A stretch of 64,000 nt of DNA from NCBI GenBank assembly GCA_013420905.1, contig JAAXNY010000006.1:1240001-1304000 (forward strand), in the 5' to 3' direction. The position numbers and the translations under genes were made by a program. The notes under the pieces are model-generated. The model was given only the letters and a program-made list of their open reading frames with translations. It made no database searches and was not told the origin of the DNA. This stretch comes from Collybia mongolica (taxonomy: Eukaryota > Basidiomycota > Agaricomycetes > Agaricales > Clitocybaceae). Shown here one piece after another: positions 1 through 11,401 of the stretch (the stretch's first letter is position 1; each line of letters opens with the position of its first letter).

Positions 1-784
1 TGGAATAAGGGATATGACTACAATGTAATAGGCTTTCCAAATATAACGCAGTTTCCACCACCATAGCATGTCAACTGACTGAGTCCTCAATCATCCAATC
101 CAGTCAGATCATAACATGTTATTCGCCTATCTCAAGGTGTCAGTATAAGTAGTGCCACGCGTGGCAAACGACTGTAACGACTTTGACCCATACTCCGAAT
201 TTTACCATAACACCGGCCATATTAGTCGGCCTAGCTTTTCTTCAATCGGATACGACCTTGGGGGTCCCAGTCAGCGTATACCAATAATGGTGGACCCAAA
301 GCCAACAGTTATAGAATGATAACTCAAACAGCTAGACCTCCTCGAGATTCAGGTCATTTCATTCTGCTTCTTCAACCCCTTTACACTCTTCTAGCTTACG
401 ATGAAAGGCCGAAGACCACTGTTAACGAAGGACGACAGTCCTTTCCCAGCGTATTTGATTTATCATACTACATCTATCATGGATGAATTCAGACTGACGG
501 ACATGTATCTTTCAGGTTACGGTTAGGGTGCGAGTTTATGAAACTACTCCACATCTCGACTATTCCGATAAAACCCCCCCGTTGATTATAAGCTAAGATA
601 TACACACATATTTTCAATGCTAAATTAGGTGATATTTCACGTGACAGGCGGGATATGACGAGAATGACGGGTTCATCGACGTCATCGCTATTATCCTCTC
701 TATTTAAAGTTGGAAACCCATCTTGTGCGATAAACCCAGAGAGCCGTCCCTTGTAACGCACAAATAATTACCCTCAATAAACCC
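1..784. other. Intergenic, no gene seen
   Basis: I see no convincing gene here. Short open frames exist but match no family and show no intron-aware continuation. The right part is presumably the promoter and 5' leader of the small gene beginning at 785. Confidence 0.5.
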
Positions 785-1314
785 ATGCTTTCGATCATGT
801 TCCCTTCCGTATTTTCCATGACACGCTCGTCGGCTGCTCGCTCATCCTTTTTGCAAGCGCGTACCATACATCGATCACCAGTTGCGTATAAATCTGTCAC
901 GGAAAAGGTTTCAGAGGTTGCAGATAAGGTGTGTTTTTTCTCGACAATTTGTGCTATAATATTCGTTTTAAACTTCCGGAACCCATTTTAGGTTAATCGA
1001 AAGGTTGGAAAGGGTCTTGCATCTGCTATTGAGACAGGAGAAAACGCTACCCAGGCAACCAAGAAGAAACTCGGTTTGTGCATCATACATGTTCCTGGGA
1101 TTGATAAATTTTTAACTAATCCTTATTCAGGATCCACGACCGAACAAACCAAGGAGAAGGCCGATCATGCATCAAATGTTGCAGGTCAGAAAGCACATCA
1201 GGTTTATTTTACCCCATGCATTCCTAGAACACATCAGCTTACATGTTTCACATAAAGGCAGCGGCAGGCGCTCGGGAGGCCAAGAAAGATTTTGAGAAGG
1301 AAGTCACGAAGTAA
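785..1314 (+). CDS. Small LEA-like, probably mitochondrial protein
   Basis: Four exons (785-928, 992-1073, 1131-1201, 1258-1314) join in frame to about 117 residues with all GT-AG junctions. The first ~35 residues are rich in Arg, Ser and Ala with almost no acid (RSSAARSSFLQARTIHRS), which looks like a mitochondrial presequence. The rest is a hydrophilic helix of Lys/Glu/Ala/Thr repeats (for example TEQTKEKADHASNVAGQKAH), resembling LEA-type and apolipoprotein-like helices of stress proteins. Such proteins are thought to protect membranes or enzymes in stress; that role is inferred. The exon joins and ends are well supported by the repeating pattern across each intron. No enzyme motif is present. 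Confidence 0.72.
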
Positions 1315-1860
1315 ATCACATAATATATGGTTTTTAATCATCAAGCCCAACTGTAGCATATTGCATGTAAATTATATGGACTTATAACTGGCCATGATTC
1401 CATGGTTAACATATTGGCAATGTAATGCACGTACATGCACATTGACGTAGTATCGAAGTTTTAAACACCATAGAAGTAAGAAGCACTATTGGGTCTTCGA
1501 AAGATGGCTGTACAACTTTGAATAAGACTGATGCATGATGTATGATGACTCACATGGACAGATAAATCTATCATATATTCATGGCGCGTCGTCCACCCAT
1601 CGACACACGTAACTACAACGTGTAAGAATAATTAATGACCCGCATCAAAAGGTTGAGGTGAGACGAATACAGTTTAGCTTTTTTTTTTTGCTTCTGTCGA
1701 GGTTGAAGCGCCGCCAGAAAACCAGTCAGGTATTTTTTCGCGGAGCCGACAACTTGTTCTCTAACTATAAAGATCGATCCTCCAGGTCCATCTTCATCCC
1801 CAACACCCACATACAAACACTAGAAGGCAGTATATCTCCCCTTCAAACCACCAGAATTGC
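1315..1860. other. Intergenic and 5' leader of eIF4A
   Basis: No gene is supported. It contains a T-rich run near 1677-1690 and a pyrimidine-rich stretch up to 1858, consistent with the promoter and untranslated leader of the strongly expressed eIF4A gene downstream. Confidence 0.5.
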
Positions 1861-3388
1861 ATGAAAGGGTAGGGCAAGGTTACATATTCCTTCATGAAAG
1901 CGCGCTGATACTTCACACCTTGACGCTTACAGAGAAGAATCCACACTTCAAGATGCCCCCGTAGACGAGATTGAGTCCAACTGGGACCAGATCATAGACA
2001 GGTTGGTCTTTCATACTAATAAAAACACCGTTTTTCTTATGCGGGAATGGTAGCTTCGATGGCATGGAATTGAAACCTGAGCTTCTTCGCGGTATCTACG
2101 CATACGGGTACGGTTTCTTTCCACTGAACCAATAAGTATTACTTCTGAACTCCCCCAGTTTTGAAAGGCCGTCAACTATTCAACAACGGGCAATTGTCCC
2201 TGTCGTCAAGGGTCACGATGTTATCGCTCAAGCCCAGTCTGGGACGGGCAAAACTGCCACATTCTCGGTTTCTATCCTGCAGAGGCTCGATCCCGAGATC
2301 AAAGGCACACAGGCATTAATTCTCGCCCCCACTCGGGAACTTGCCCTTCAGATTCATAAAGTCGTTGTAGCTCTTGGTGATTACATGAACGTCCAGAGCT
2401 TGGCTTGTGTTGGTGGTACCAACGTCCGTGAGGACATGGCCAAACTCCGTGAGGGCATCCAGGTCGTCGTCGGTACACCTGGTCGTGCATTCGACATGAT
2501 CAAGCGTGGTGCCCTCAAGACTGACACTATCAAGATAATGTGCCTTGATGAGGCCGACGAGATGTTATCCCAGGGTTTTAAAGACCAGATATATGAAGTT
2601 TTCCAGCACCTTCCGAGTGATACACAGGTCGCCCTATTCTCTGCCACCATGCCCGCTGAGGTTTTGGAGGTATCCAAGAAATTCATGCGTGACCCTGTCA
2701 GGATTCTCGTCAAGCGTGACGAGTTGACCCTTGAGGGTATCAAGCAGTTCTATATTGCCGTCGAGAAGGAGGACTGGAAGCTGGACACTCTTTGCGACCT
2801 TTACGAAACCATCACGATCACCCAAGCTGTAATTTTCTGCAACACGAGAAGGAAGGTTGACCTTTTGACTGACCAGATGCTTGGACGAGAATTCACTGTT
2901 TCAGCCATGGTTAGTAATTTGTCCAATTTTCATTATATGTGTTGATCTCCGCCCTGTAACTAGCACGGTGACATGGATCAAAAGCAGCGCGAGCTTCTCA
3001 TGAAGGAGTTCCGCACTGGTTCAACCCGTGTCCTCATCACCACCGATCTTCTTGCTCGTGGTATCGATGTTCAACAGGTTTCGCTTGTCATCAATTACGA
3101 TCTTCCCACCAATAGGGAGAACTACATTCACCGTATTGGTCGTGGTGGTCGTTTTGGTCGGAAGGGTGTAGCTATCAACTTCGTGACCAACAATGATGTC
3201 GCAATGCTCAGAGATATTGAACGTTCGTTCCGTTTCTAATCCTAAATTGTCTCCATTCCGTACTCACGTCTTCTGCTCACAGAGTTCTACAACACCCAGA
3301 TCGACGAGATGCCTCTTAATGTGGCGTATGTATTCTTCTTTAGATCCCCTATCTTTTACTCATGCATATCTCAAGCGATCTCATCTAG
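1861..3388 (+). CDS. eIF4A: Translation initiation factor eIF4A (DEAD-box RNA helicase)
   Basis: Seven exons give a protein of about 395 residues, the usual length. Exon 1 is only 8 bases (1861-1868) followed by a GT-AG intron to 1932; the last exon is 13 bases (3376-3388), ending in VADLI as in other eIF4A proteins. Motifs in order: Q-motif region ([10 protein letters not shown]), Walker [26 protein letters not shown], the C-terminal domain RGIDVQQV and the HRIGRGGR arginine finger. It unwinds mRNA leader structure as part of eIF4F in the cytoplasm. The intron at 2910-2963 falls just before HGDMDQKQR. The family call is certain; the tiny first exon is the likeliest solution because it keeps the frame and places an ATG right after a pyrimidine-rich leader. 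Confidence 0.96.
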
Positions 3389-3738
3389 AGCTGTATTTTC
3401 CTCGATTCCTTCCCATTACTTGTATCCCCGTATATCAATGCTAAGGAATACACATTATATGATCGCACTAGAGCTCTTTGCAACCAATATTTTCTATGTA
3501 AATTCTGGCGTGAAAGTTAAGCGAGTTTCGTGAGATACGTGGCTCCATAACAACTCCACATCCACGGCAATGTGACCTTAGTAGAGACACTCACTAGTGT
3601 TCACCACTGGCCATAGTATTACACTAATATTTATACATGCTTCAATGTATGAAGACCTGTTATCTGCTCCTTCTTTGATCAGGGTCACGGAGTCCATGTG
3701 GAGTTGCAACAGCAACTGGAAAAGCAGGAAACAACATT
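3389..3738. other. 3' flank of eIF4A
   Basis: Presumed 3' untranslated region and terminator of eIF4A. No gene or clear repeat is visible before the MITE that starts at 3741. Confidence 0.4.
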
Positions 3739-3740
3739 AG

Positions 3741-3807
3741 GGTCGTACAAAGTTGAACGCAGATTCGCAGACGCAGACGCTTTCCCGCATATGCACCGTT
3801 ATGTAAG
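3741..3807 (+). repeat. Left terminal inverted repeat of MITE
   Basis: Inverted partner of 4279-4348; about 67 bp, near identical including the segment GCAGATTCGCAGACGCAGAC (here) against its complement on the right with two changes. Confidence 0.88.
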
Positions 3808-4278
3808 GTGAAAGTTTATACTCCGCTCCGTCACTCTGTAGAGTCAGGAATCAGGATTCAAGTCAGTATAATATGATTATCCCTCCAATCTCTACTTGCA
3901 AGGATATCACCCGAGCCTACCTTACTATGATGATCACATGAAATATTTTTTCGTCATTCTATGAGAACCTGTGCACCTAAAAAGACTTTATAGATTGTAA
4001 ACAAGTATGATTATGATTTGTAGGAATAAATTCAGCGCGGATTTGAACTTCGGAGCCTTTGAATAGATTCTGGGGTGAAGAATCTCGTCCATTTGAAGGT
4101 GATGGGTATTAATTGGCATGTCCCAGAGTCAAGTTGGGAACAAATTTTGTGTATAAAGAGTTAAATGTATACGTAAGAACTGTGTGGAATAACCGCAACG
4201 GTGGTGGGGGGTGTCGCTGGGCTCGCAGCTCGCTATCCTAAAAGTCACACTGTGTCACAAAACGGACTTCAAAAAATT

Positions 4279-4348
4279 CTTACATAATCCGGTGCATATG
4301 CGGGAAAGCGTCTGTGTCTGCGAATCTGCATTCAACTTTGTACGACCC
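4279..4348 (-). repeat. Right terminal inverted repeat of MITE
   Basis: Reverse-complement partner of 3741-3807, ending in CTTTGTACGACCC followed by TA. Confidence 0.88.
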
Positions 4349-4350
4349 TA

Positions 4351-4378
4351 CAGTATTACATGGGTCAGTTGTACACTA
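4351..4378 (+). repeat. Left TIR of pogo-like element
   Basis: 28 bp starting CAGTATTACA and ending TTGTACACTA; differs by one base (T for C) from the reverse complement of 13710-13737. Confidence 0.9.
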
Positions 4379-4619
4379 AATTCAAATTTGCATCCTGTCG
4401 ACAGGCTTAGGGGAAAAGTCAGTCATTGGTGGTTCCTATCGACTTGACACACATCAATATAGTCTACATATGAAATCTAGGGTATGTCTGGTAAGGTCTG
4501 ACTGCATGAGAGGCAGAACATCTGGGAGGTGCCTGATTTGCCCAAAATGGGTCAGTTGGACACCCGATGTCACATCGCGTTATGGGTGTCACGCCGACTG
4601 ATCAACAGCAATAACAGAC

Positions 4620-6866
4620 CTACTCCTCGTCATCTAATGAGGTTACACTGCTAAAGTCCTTGCCATCTGACTCCTCTATTGGAACAGCTACCTCCTTTGG
4701 CAATGTAGGCTTTGGAATGGCCTTTTCTTGTTTGAACTTGGGGTCAGTCTTCTTTGGTCTCAGGTTTTCATGTGTCCAGTCCTTTATCCTCCCCCCTCTC
4801 GCTTTCACTTCTGCCTTGTTGGTCTCCCAGTCGGCTACAGCAGCTTTCCATATCACATCAAGTTCCTTGTTACGCTTTTTTCGTTCTGCTTCATCTCTCT
4901 TCCAGTTCTCCACCTCAGCAACCAAGTCCATCTGCTGTTGTTTCTGGGTTTCCCACTCCAATTCTGCCATCTCAACTGCCTCCCAATGTGCCTTTATCCT
5001 CTCATAGAACTCGTCATCTGTTAGAAGGTGAGGCAGACCATTGCCAAGCAACCTCCCCACCTTCTTCCCTTTTTGACCATTCTTTGCTTCTTTAGCCACA
5101 AGTTGCCATCAAATGCAAGCGCAATACAGACGTTGGAGCACCATGGTTGCTCAGAGCTGTAGAACCTGTCCCTTTAGGAGATTGACCTGGGCTTGTTTCG
5201 CCAGTAATACCTCAAGGATATTTTGTTCTGTTTTGTTAACTGTAAGTTGATTGTGTTTCTTTTTTGTCCGAGTTTTTATTGGTGATATCTCTACTGTTGG
5301 TAGATCAGGAGGTTCCGAAGATGATTTGATGGGGGATGTCAATGTCAAAAACCCGGCATCAGATGATGCGAGCTGTGGGACTGCGATCTGGACAAGTTGA
5401 GAAGGTGAGAATGCTAATAGTTGTGACAATTGATCAGCTGCTTTAATAGGAGGTTGGATAGTGTCAACAAGCAAGTTGGACACAATTCGCACAGGTGTAG
5501 GAGGGATGACAGGGGTGAAAACTTTGTAGGAGGTATCTCAGCTTGGTGCCATCATTTCTGGCATGACGATGTCCCGGTTGAAGGGGTAGATGCCCACTTT
5601 ACGAAACACAGCTTTGATGAGCTCTGGCGTGAGAACCTTGAGATGCGCCTCTCTGTAAATCTTCAAAAAATTCTCCTTCTTTACTCCCTCCCCTGTCTCG
5701 CGCAGATGTGCATCCCGCCTTTTCCCATATTCTAGCTTGAGGGGGCTGAAGATGCCAACATCAAGGCTCTGGTAAACATGTGTGGCATGTGCTGGGTAAC
5801 AAGGGACAACAATCTTATGCTTGTGGCAGTGCTCGATAAATTCACAGGTGACATGGGAATCATGTCCATCAACGTACAATGCATGAGTTCATCCTTTGGC
5901 AATGGTGTGTGTTTGTTTTTTGAAATGCTTTGCGTACTCAAGGCCGATAACACAATTTGTCCACCCTTTTTTCAAATAACCAAGGCTAATGAAAGATAAG
6001 TGCAACTGTCCCCTTTCAATGATATCTGCAGCTCACGATGCTTTTGCAGGATTGTCCTGATGCCACTTTACAAGATAGCCTTTTCCTTTGAAGATAATTG
6101 CTGGTGGTAATGCAGTTCCATTTGCACAAATGGTGATGAGAACAGTTATATTCTCTTGTGTGCCTTTCTGTTGCTGATATTGGACCTTTTTGCCCTTTGG
6201 CCCAATCACTTGCTCAAAACCCTCATCCCCATTTGCTTGAAAACCTCCCTCATTGACTGCAAAGGTGCACTCAGCTGTGATTGGCTTCCCCTCATCACCC
6301 TGGATCTGTACCTTTTCAACAATATCAAAATACTGGCTGTTTGTTTGCTCATTCACAGCCTGACCACAAGCGGTATCAAGAGGGTGTGCAACATATAGGT
6401 GAAGTCTGTCAGAGTGTCTCTCCATGAAGCGGTAAGTACATTGGGAGCCGACACCGGTTTCAGGAAACTTTGACCTGAGCCTCGCACACAGGATTTCATC
6501 AACATGTTCTTTCAACCTTCGGTGGCTGAGCTTGTGTCCCCATTCTGCTATCTCAGCTGCATAATCTATCACCTCTTTTGCCTCTTCATCCCTCAACCAA
6601 CCCTTTTCTGCATTGGATCTTGCCCTCATCCTGCCTCTGTTGACCAAATTTTGCAGGGTGTTGTGGTTTAACACTATTTTTTGATGTTTTTCAAGGTAGT
6701 ATTCTTTCTCAATGTCTTGGCAAATTGTCTGCAGGCCTGGCTTTCTTCCAAGACCTGGGTTGTCATGTTCCTGCTGACAATGAAGCACTGCCCAAGCCAT
6801 TACACAATCTTGCTCTTCCCATAAATTTTGAGCCTTTTTTGTCACAGATAGAGCTTTGCGAGGCAT
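4620..6866 (-). pseudogene. pogo-family DDE transposase, inactivated
   Basis: A single frame of 748 codons runs from ATG (MPRKALSV, at 6866) to TAG at 4620-4622. In-frame stops interrupt it at 6033, 5889, 5538, 5151 and 5108; all five are TGA. The N-terminal part is a helix-turn-helix DNA-binding region, followed by the DDE core. Catalytic sites: the first Asp is changed (AVNEGGFQ, where relatives have a DE-GFQ pattern), the second is in YVDGHDSH, the third in HVYQSLDVGIF. A coiled-coil tail rich in Lys and Glu follows (5099-4620), typical of basidiomycete pogo transposases. Each TGA is explained by CGA to TGA (CpG to TpG), and the Asp-to-Asn change (codon at 6252-6254) is the same mutation on the other strand. 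The segment 6038-6369 contains no CpG at all. Confidence 0.9.
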
Positions 6867-7189
6867 GGCAGAGGTATTGACAGTAGAGGCAGTACTTGTA
6901 ACAGGTGCACGGACAATGCAATGCACTGGCAACTGGTTATTCGCCTCAGATTTCATGTGTGACATCTTTGTGAGTGTCACAGTTGTGACATGGTCACAAT
7001 TATCGCAATCCCCCCCCTCCCAACTATGATTTAGCTTTAGCATGATGACTAGTGAATGCTTGCAAAAATACCTGGCACCAAACCATTCACTGTACATATG
7101 CAAACACCTCTGAGCTTGATTGATTAAAGGTGGCAGCATTTTCATGATACATGAGCCCAAATACAATTTCACAATCAGGAACAGATTTT

Positions 7190-7203
7190 GATGATTTGTG
7201 ATC
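7190..7203. repeat. Target-site duplication of the LINE (3' side)
   Basis: GATGATTTGTGATC, repeated exactly at 13559-13572. It lies directly beside the poly(T) tract, which is the LINE's poly(A) tail read on the other strand. Confidence 0.9.
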
Positions 7204-7224
7204 TTTTTTTTTTTTTTTTTTTTT
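7204..7224 (-). repeat. Poly(A) tail of LINE (T21 on + strand)
   Basis: Uninterrupted run of 21 T between the 14-bp target duplication and the LINE 3' UTR. Confidence 0.92.
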
Positions 7225-7553
7225 GTTTCAACATTTTATATACCAACTGTACATAATACATGTGCTGGTCACTACAAGTAGTAATTGGGCAAGGGGGGAG
7301 AGGGGGGCAGAAGACAAAGCGCTGCAGGGCTAGGGTGCTCGCCCGACCGGGGTCAGACTAGCGAATGTAGCCAGAGCTCATTGTACACAGGCCGGAAGGG
7401 CCAATCTACGCCAGGGGGTGGGCCCCCTGCTGCGGCACTCCACAGCAGGTGGTGGCTTCAAGTCCACCAATTATCCAGGTTCGCATGTTCGGGCAGGGAG
7501 CACCCTATAGCTGTCACTTAGAACACTGAGTACCGCCCCTAGCCTGTTTAGGA

Positions 7554-10500
7554 CTAGGGAACATCGAATGCGAATGTGTTTTCATTCTCCAAGAGGAATT
7601 CAACCAGCCACGCATAGCGCAGCTGGCGGCTGGGCTTGTCTTCCCGTCCGTGCCATGGACAGTCAAATAGGACGTGTTGTACAGTTTCCAAAGGAGCACC
7701 GCACCTACAGGAGACAGATTCTTCCTTGAAGAATCGCGATTGGAACGCCCCAATTGGAGCATGTCCTGTGATGCATCGCACCAAGCGGGCAGTCAGAGCA
7801 TGGCTGTGACCAGTCTTGCCCATCCACGGCCCATTGTTTACATGGGTCGGAGTGAGCGGGGTGTCCTTTTTCGCATAGAGCGTCAGGAAATTGGAGCCAA
7901 TGTACTTCTTGGACTGGGAGAGAGACTTCCAGCCGTCAAGCATGCGTGTAACTGCTTCGCGTTGTGCAAAGTCAGCAGATATAACCGGTGCTCCACCTGC
8001 CTCAACACAAGTTGAGACGGCGCTGATGTGTGCCAGTTGGTGGTCTTCAATCTCCACACCACTTGTAATATGGTGGAGGTGAATCTTGTGGATGGCGCGG
8101 AGCTGCAGCCAAGGCAGCAGCACATCGCACACTTTGAGGGCAGATGCTTGACCTGAATGGTGTGATGCATCGAGGGAATGCCTGAGGGCGTTGATGGAGT
8201 TGAAGAAGATGTGGACATCATGGATGTCCTCTAGTCCAATGTCGGCTGCCTGTTGGGCACCTTCTGCAATCGCTCGCAGCTCGGCATCATCAGACGTAGA
8301 TAGGCTGGTAGCAAACCAGTCCTCATATAAGTCTCCATCGTGCCAGACGCGGTACACTGCATGGGAGGAGGGGGGGTGGATGCATCAGTGATAATGCAGA
8401 TGCTCCATGGGGAATGAGAGGCCTCATCGACAGCGCTCTTCAGCGATGTGGTGCGGTCTTTCATGAATTCCTCGCGGTGATCACTACCCTTAGGTGGGGG
8501 GGTGACAATGTCGTAGACAATGCGACTAGGGAACAGGTCCTTGGGGCGCATGCCTGGTTGATTGAGTGGGTGGACGGGGTCCAGATCCAGGGAAGAGAGG
8601 CCAAGGTTAGACCAGGCCTCTACGATGGGCGATACAAGTTTACCAAGCCTACGGCTTGGGTTGCGGGCATTGAGGGTCTCGACAGAGAATTTGTGGTTCC
8701 CATCAATGAGGCGTTGAAAGGCATGTGAGGCCTGGAGCACACGGGAGCGGACATGACTCCTTTCCACCAGCTTTCTGACATGGAGGTGGATAGGGGGTAT
8801 GCCTGCGAGGGTCTTGCCAGCCCCGTTTGGGGATGTCTTGAAGGCACCAGTGATCCAAAGGCATGCTCGTCTTTGCATCTTCTGGAGGTTATCAAGAGGG
8901 CCTGCCATGCGGGCCCCTTTGTACATCCAAAGCCTGCTCCCATATGTAGTGATGGAAAGAACACAGGCTCGGTATAGCATCTGTTTGTGCTTGGGCCTAA
9001 GTCCGCGCACAGAGTTGCCGAGGGAGAGCATAGCCTTCACAGAGGTGAGGGCTTTGTTCATGTATCGTTTGACGTGCTCTCTGAATGTGAGGGGACAGTC
9101 AAAGAAGAATCTGAGGTAGCGCCAGATGGTGCCAGGGTGGAGGGGGGTGTCCCCAGTATATGGGGCATAGCCAAGGTCGATGTCAGGGTTGATATCACCG
9201 TGTTTTTGAGAGAAGTGGAATCCCTCTGACTTGCTGTGTTCAAGAACCAAACCCATAGCCTGGGTGAGCTCGAATATGACTTTGTAGGCCCCTTTGAGCT
9301 TAACAAGGTTCTGTTCGAATGTGTCCAACTGCACTATAATGGTGCCATCATCCACATAGGAAATTAGTGAAGCTATGCGGACCCTCTGTTTGAATTCCTT
9401 GAGGAGGGGTGCGAGGCATAGGGCAGAGAGGATAGGGGACATGGCGGAGCCCTGTCCCAGACCCACGCTGGATGGGAAGAGCGGGGACAATTTGTCGTCC
9501 CACGCGTATCTAGTATGACGATCAACGAGGTATGACCTGAAGAATGCAACCACTTCTGGCATGAATCCCTGTCTCTCAAGGATGTGTAAGAGGACCTTGT
9601 GGTTTATGGATGGGAAGAACTGAGCTAGGTCGAAAGCAACGACGCTCGTCTTGAGTTTGGCACACCATCCTGAGTGGACAACGTGTGTGAGAAAGCAGCC
9701 AGCATCCTTGGTGGAGTTCTGATGGACTCCTCCAAACTGATTGGGGTGAAGTACACCATGTTGAGCAGCTTCAAACTGCATCCTGATGGACAACATTTTC
9801 TCTAGAAGTTTGCCCAGTGTGTTCAATAGAACTATTGGGCGAAACAACTTGGGAGTGTCATACAATGGTTTGCCTGGCTTGGGTATGACCACCGTAATGG
9901 ATGCTTTAAACTCGGCAGGCCAATGGCCTGACGAGAGGCAAGCGTTTGCAAGCCACAAGAGTAGTTTGCTGCACAGGTCATCTTGGATGATCCGTTTAAG
10001 GTGACGCCATGAGATGTGATCCAGCCCAGGGGCGGATCAATTCGAGGTGCCTGAAAGGGCATCCGACATCTCAGCAGCAGAGTAGGGGACCCACACCCAC
10101 GTTGTGGGTGGGGTCCAAGCATTGCCCAGCTTGTCAAGGTCAATTGGCCTATCAATGGCTGAGTTGAAGGTGGAGTGCAATGCGTTCCATAGCGACTCTG
10201 TGGTGCTGCATGGCACGCCTTGGTACAAGATAGCCTCGACCGGGGGTGTCTTGCGTGGGCCTACCCAGTCCATGAGATCCCATGGTCTGAGGTTAGTATT
10301 AGCAATTTTGTCGATGCGTTTGTCGAAGTGCTTTCGTTTTGCTCTATGTGTGGCGGCCTTGAAGGCCTTCCAGTCCTCTGGAAGATCAGAGTTCATGGCT
10401 TCAGACCTCGTCCAGGTGCAGTCCGAGTCCCACCAAGACTTAGACCGGGCGCAAGCCCGGTTAGTCTTAGCGTGATGGGACCATGCCGTTTCAAAGCCCT

Positions 10501-11398
10501 TAGCTATCGCCTGAGCAACTACTTGAGTTTGTTCCGCTGATGAGACGTCAGGGATTTGGATGAGCCTGAGAAGTGAACACACTTCCGTGAGGAAAGCGGT
10601 CTCTTCTTCGGAGTCAATTTTGATTGACATCTTCCCTTCGGGGAACTCGACCCTAAGGGGGATGTCTAGGAGTAGAGGAAAGTGATCAGGTTCACCCTTA
10701 TCACCTATCGTCAGGTCAGCTGTGTAACTCCAGAATGCCGGGACAAACACAAGGTCAAGGACCGAGCCGTGCAGGGCCGAATTATACGGCTGATGTGTGA
10801 CCCGCCCCGAGGGGGGGGCAATCCGCTCAAGGCTGAGGGCAGCCGCGCACTCCATGAGCCTGTTGGCCATGGGGTGCTCATGATTGAGGGTAGCATCCCA
10901 ATGCGCTGAGGGGCAATTAAAATCACCCCCCATATAGCTAACATCAGGGAACTCATCCAGGTGGTCTTCGAGGAATCAGACTGCTGATCCATTCTCATCT
11001 GAGTAGACAGTCATCAAATGCACTGGGCCAAGGTGCCCTCGAACAGTGATGAGCATGACGTCGCGGTGGTTGACGACGTCTGATCAGAGCTTAGGTTTCA
11101 CCGAGCGGATAGCTCAGTTGACATAGGCCATGACGCACAGCCGATCTTCGGCAGCGTCAAACCCTTTGGGGAACATGGGAATCCAGTCTGGGTGGACAGG
11201 GGGTCCCCATCAGGGGACCCCGTCTTTTTTGGTCAAGGAGGCTGTATAGTGTACAGTGGCCCATGGCGGCTCCTGCAGGAAGAGAATGCCAGTGATGTCC
11301 TTGTGGCGTTCTAACAGGTCAACTGTCCAGTGTCATTTGCGCCCGACATTTTGGCAGTAGGTTCTGAGTGTATTTACATTACAAGTTGTACTAGACAT
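7554..11398 (-). pseudogene. LINE ORF2: endonuclease, reverse transcriptase, RNase H
   Basis: Starts three bases after the ORF1 stop. Order of parts: AP-type endonuclease (about 11398-10700; GGDFNCPSAHWD, GSVLDLVF, DHFPLLLD), reverse transcriptase (VVIPKPGK, FRPIVLLN, AFDLAQFFPSI, GLGQGSAMSP, catalytic YVDDG near 9350), RNase H (ITDAST, then DDAELRA), and the terminal zinc motif CRCGAP...HVLFDCPWH. Damage seen: TGA stops at 11210, 11114, 11084, 10976 and 10037 in one otherwise open frame, frameshifts near 11335 and 11281, and a frameshift at the G7 run 8370-8376 that separates RNase H from reverse transcriptase. The family call is firm; the protein cannot be made as one chain. Confidence 0.92.
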
Positions 11399-11401
11399 TA
11401 A

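Larger units (their letters stand above)
3741..4348. mobile_element. Non-autonomous TIR element (MITE), 608 bp
   Basis: Its two ends are inverted copies of each other: 3741-3807 matches the reverse complement of 4279-4348 with only a few mismatches and a small indel. The outermost bases are GGGTCGTACAAAG. A TA dinucleotide flanks both ends (3739-3740 and 4349-4350), as expected for a Tc1/mariner-superfamily target duplication. The interior has no credible reading frame, so movement would need a transposase from elsewhere. The right TA is also the left TA of the pogo element that follows, so the two elements sit exactly end to end. Confidence 0.85.

Noticed and set aside
1658..1864. 68-codon frame before eIF4A
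   Set aside because: T-rich leader sequence with no domain; it lies in the 5' region of eIF4A.
4620..6866. Programmed TGA readthrough or recoding, because the transposase frame has only TGA stops
   Set aside because: The stops fall at CpG-derived Arg codons, a catalytic Asp is also lost by the same type of change, and host genes in the window end normally at TGA. Decay is simpler.
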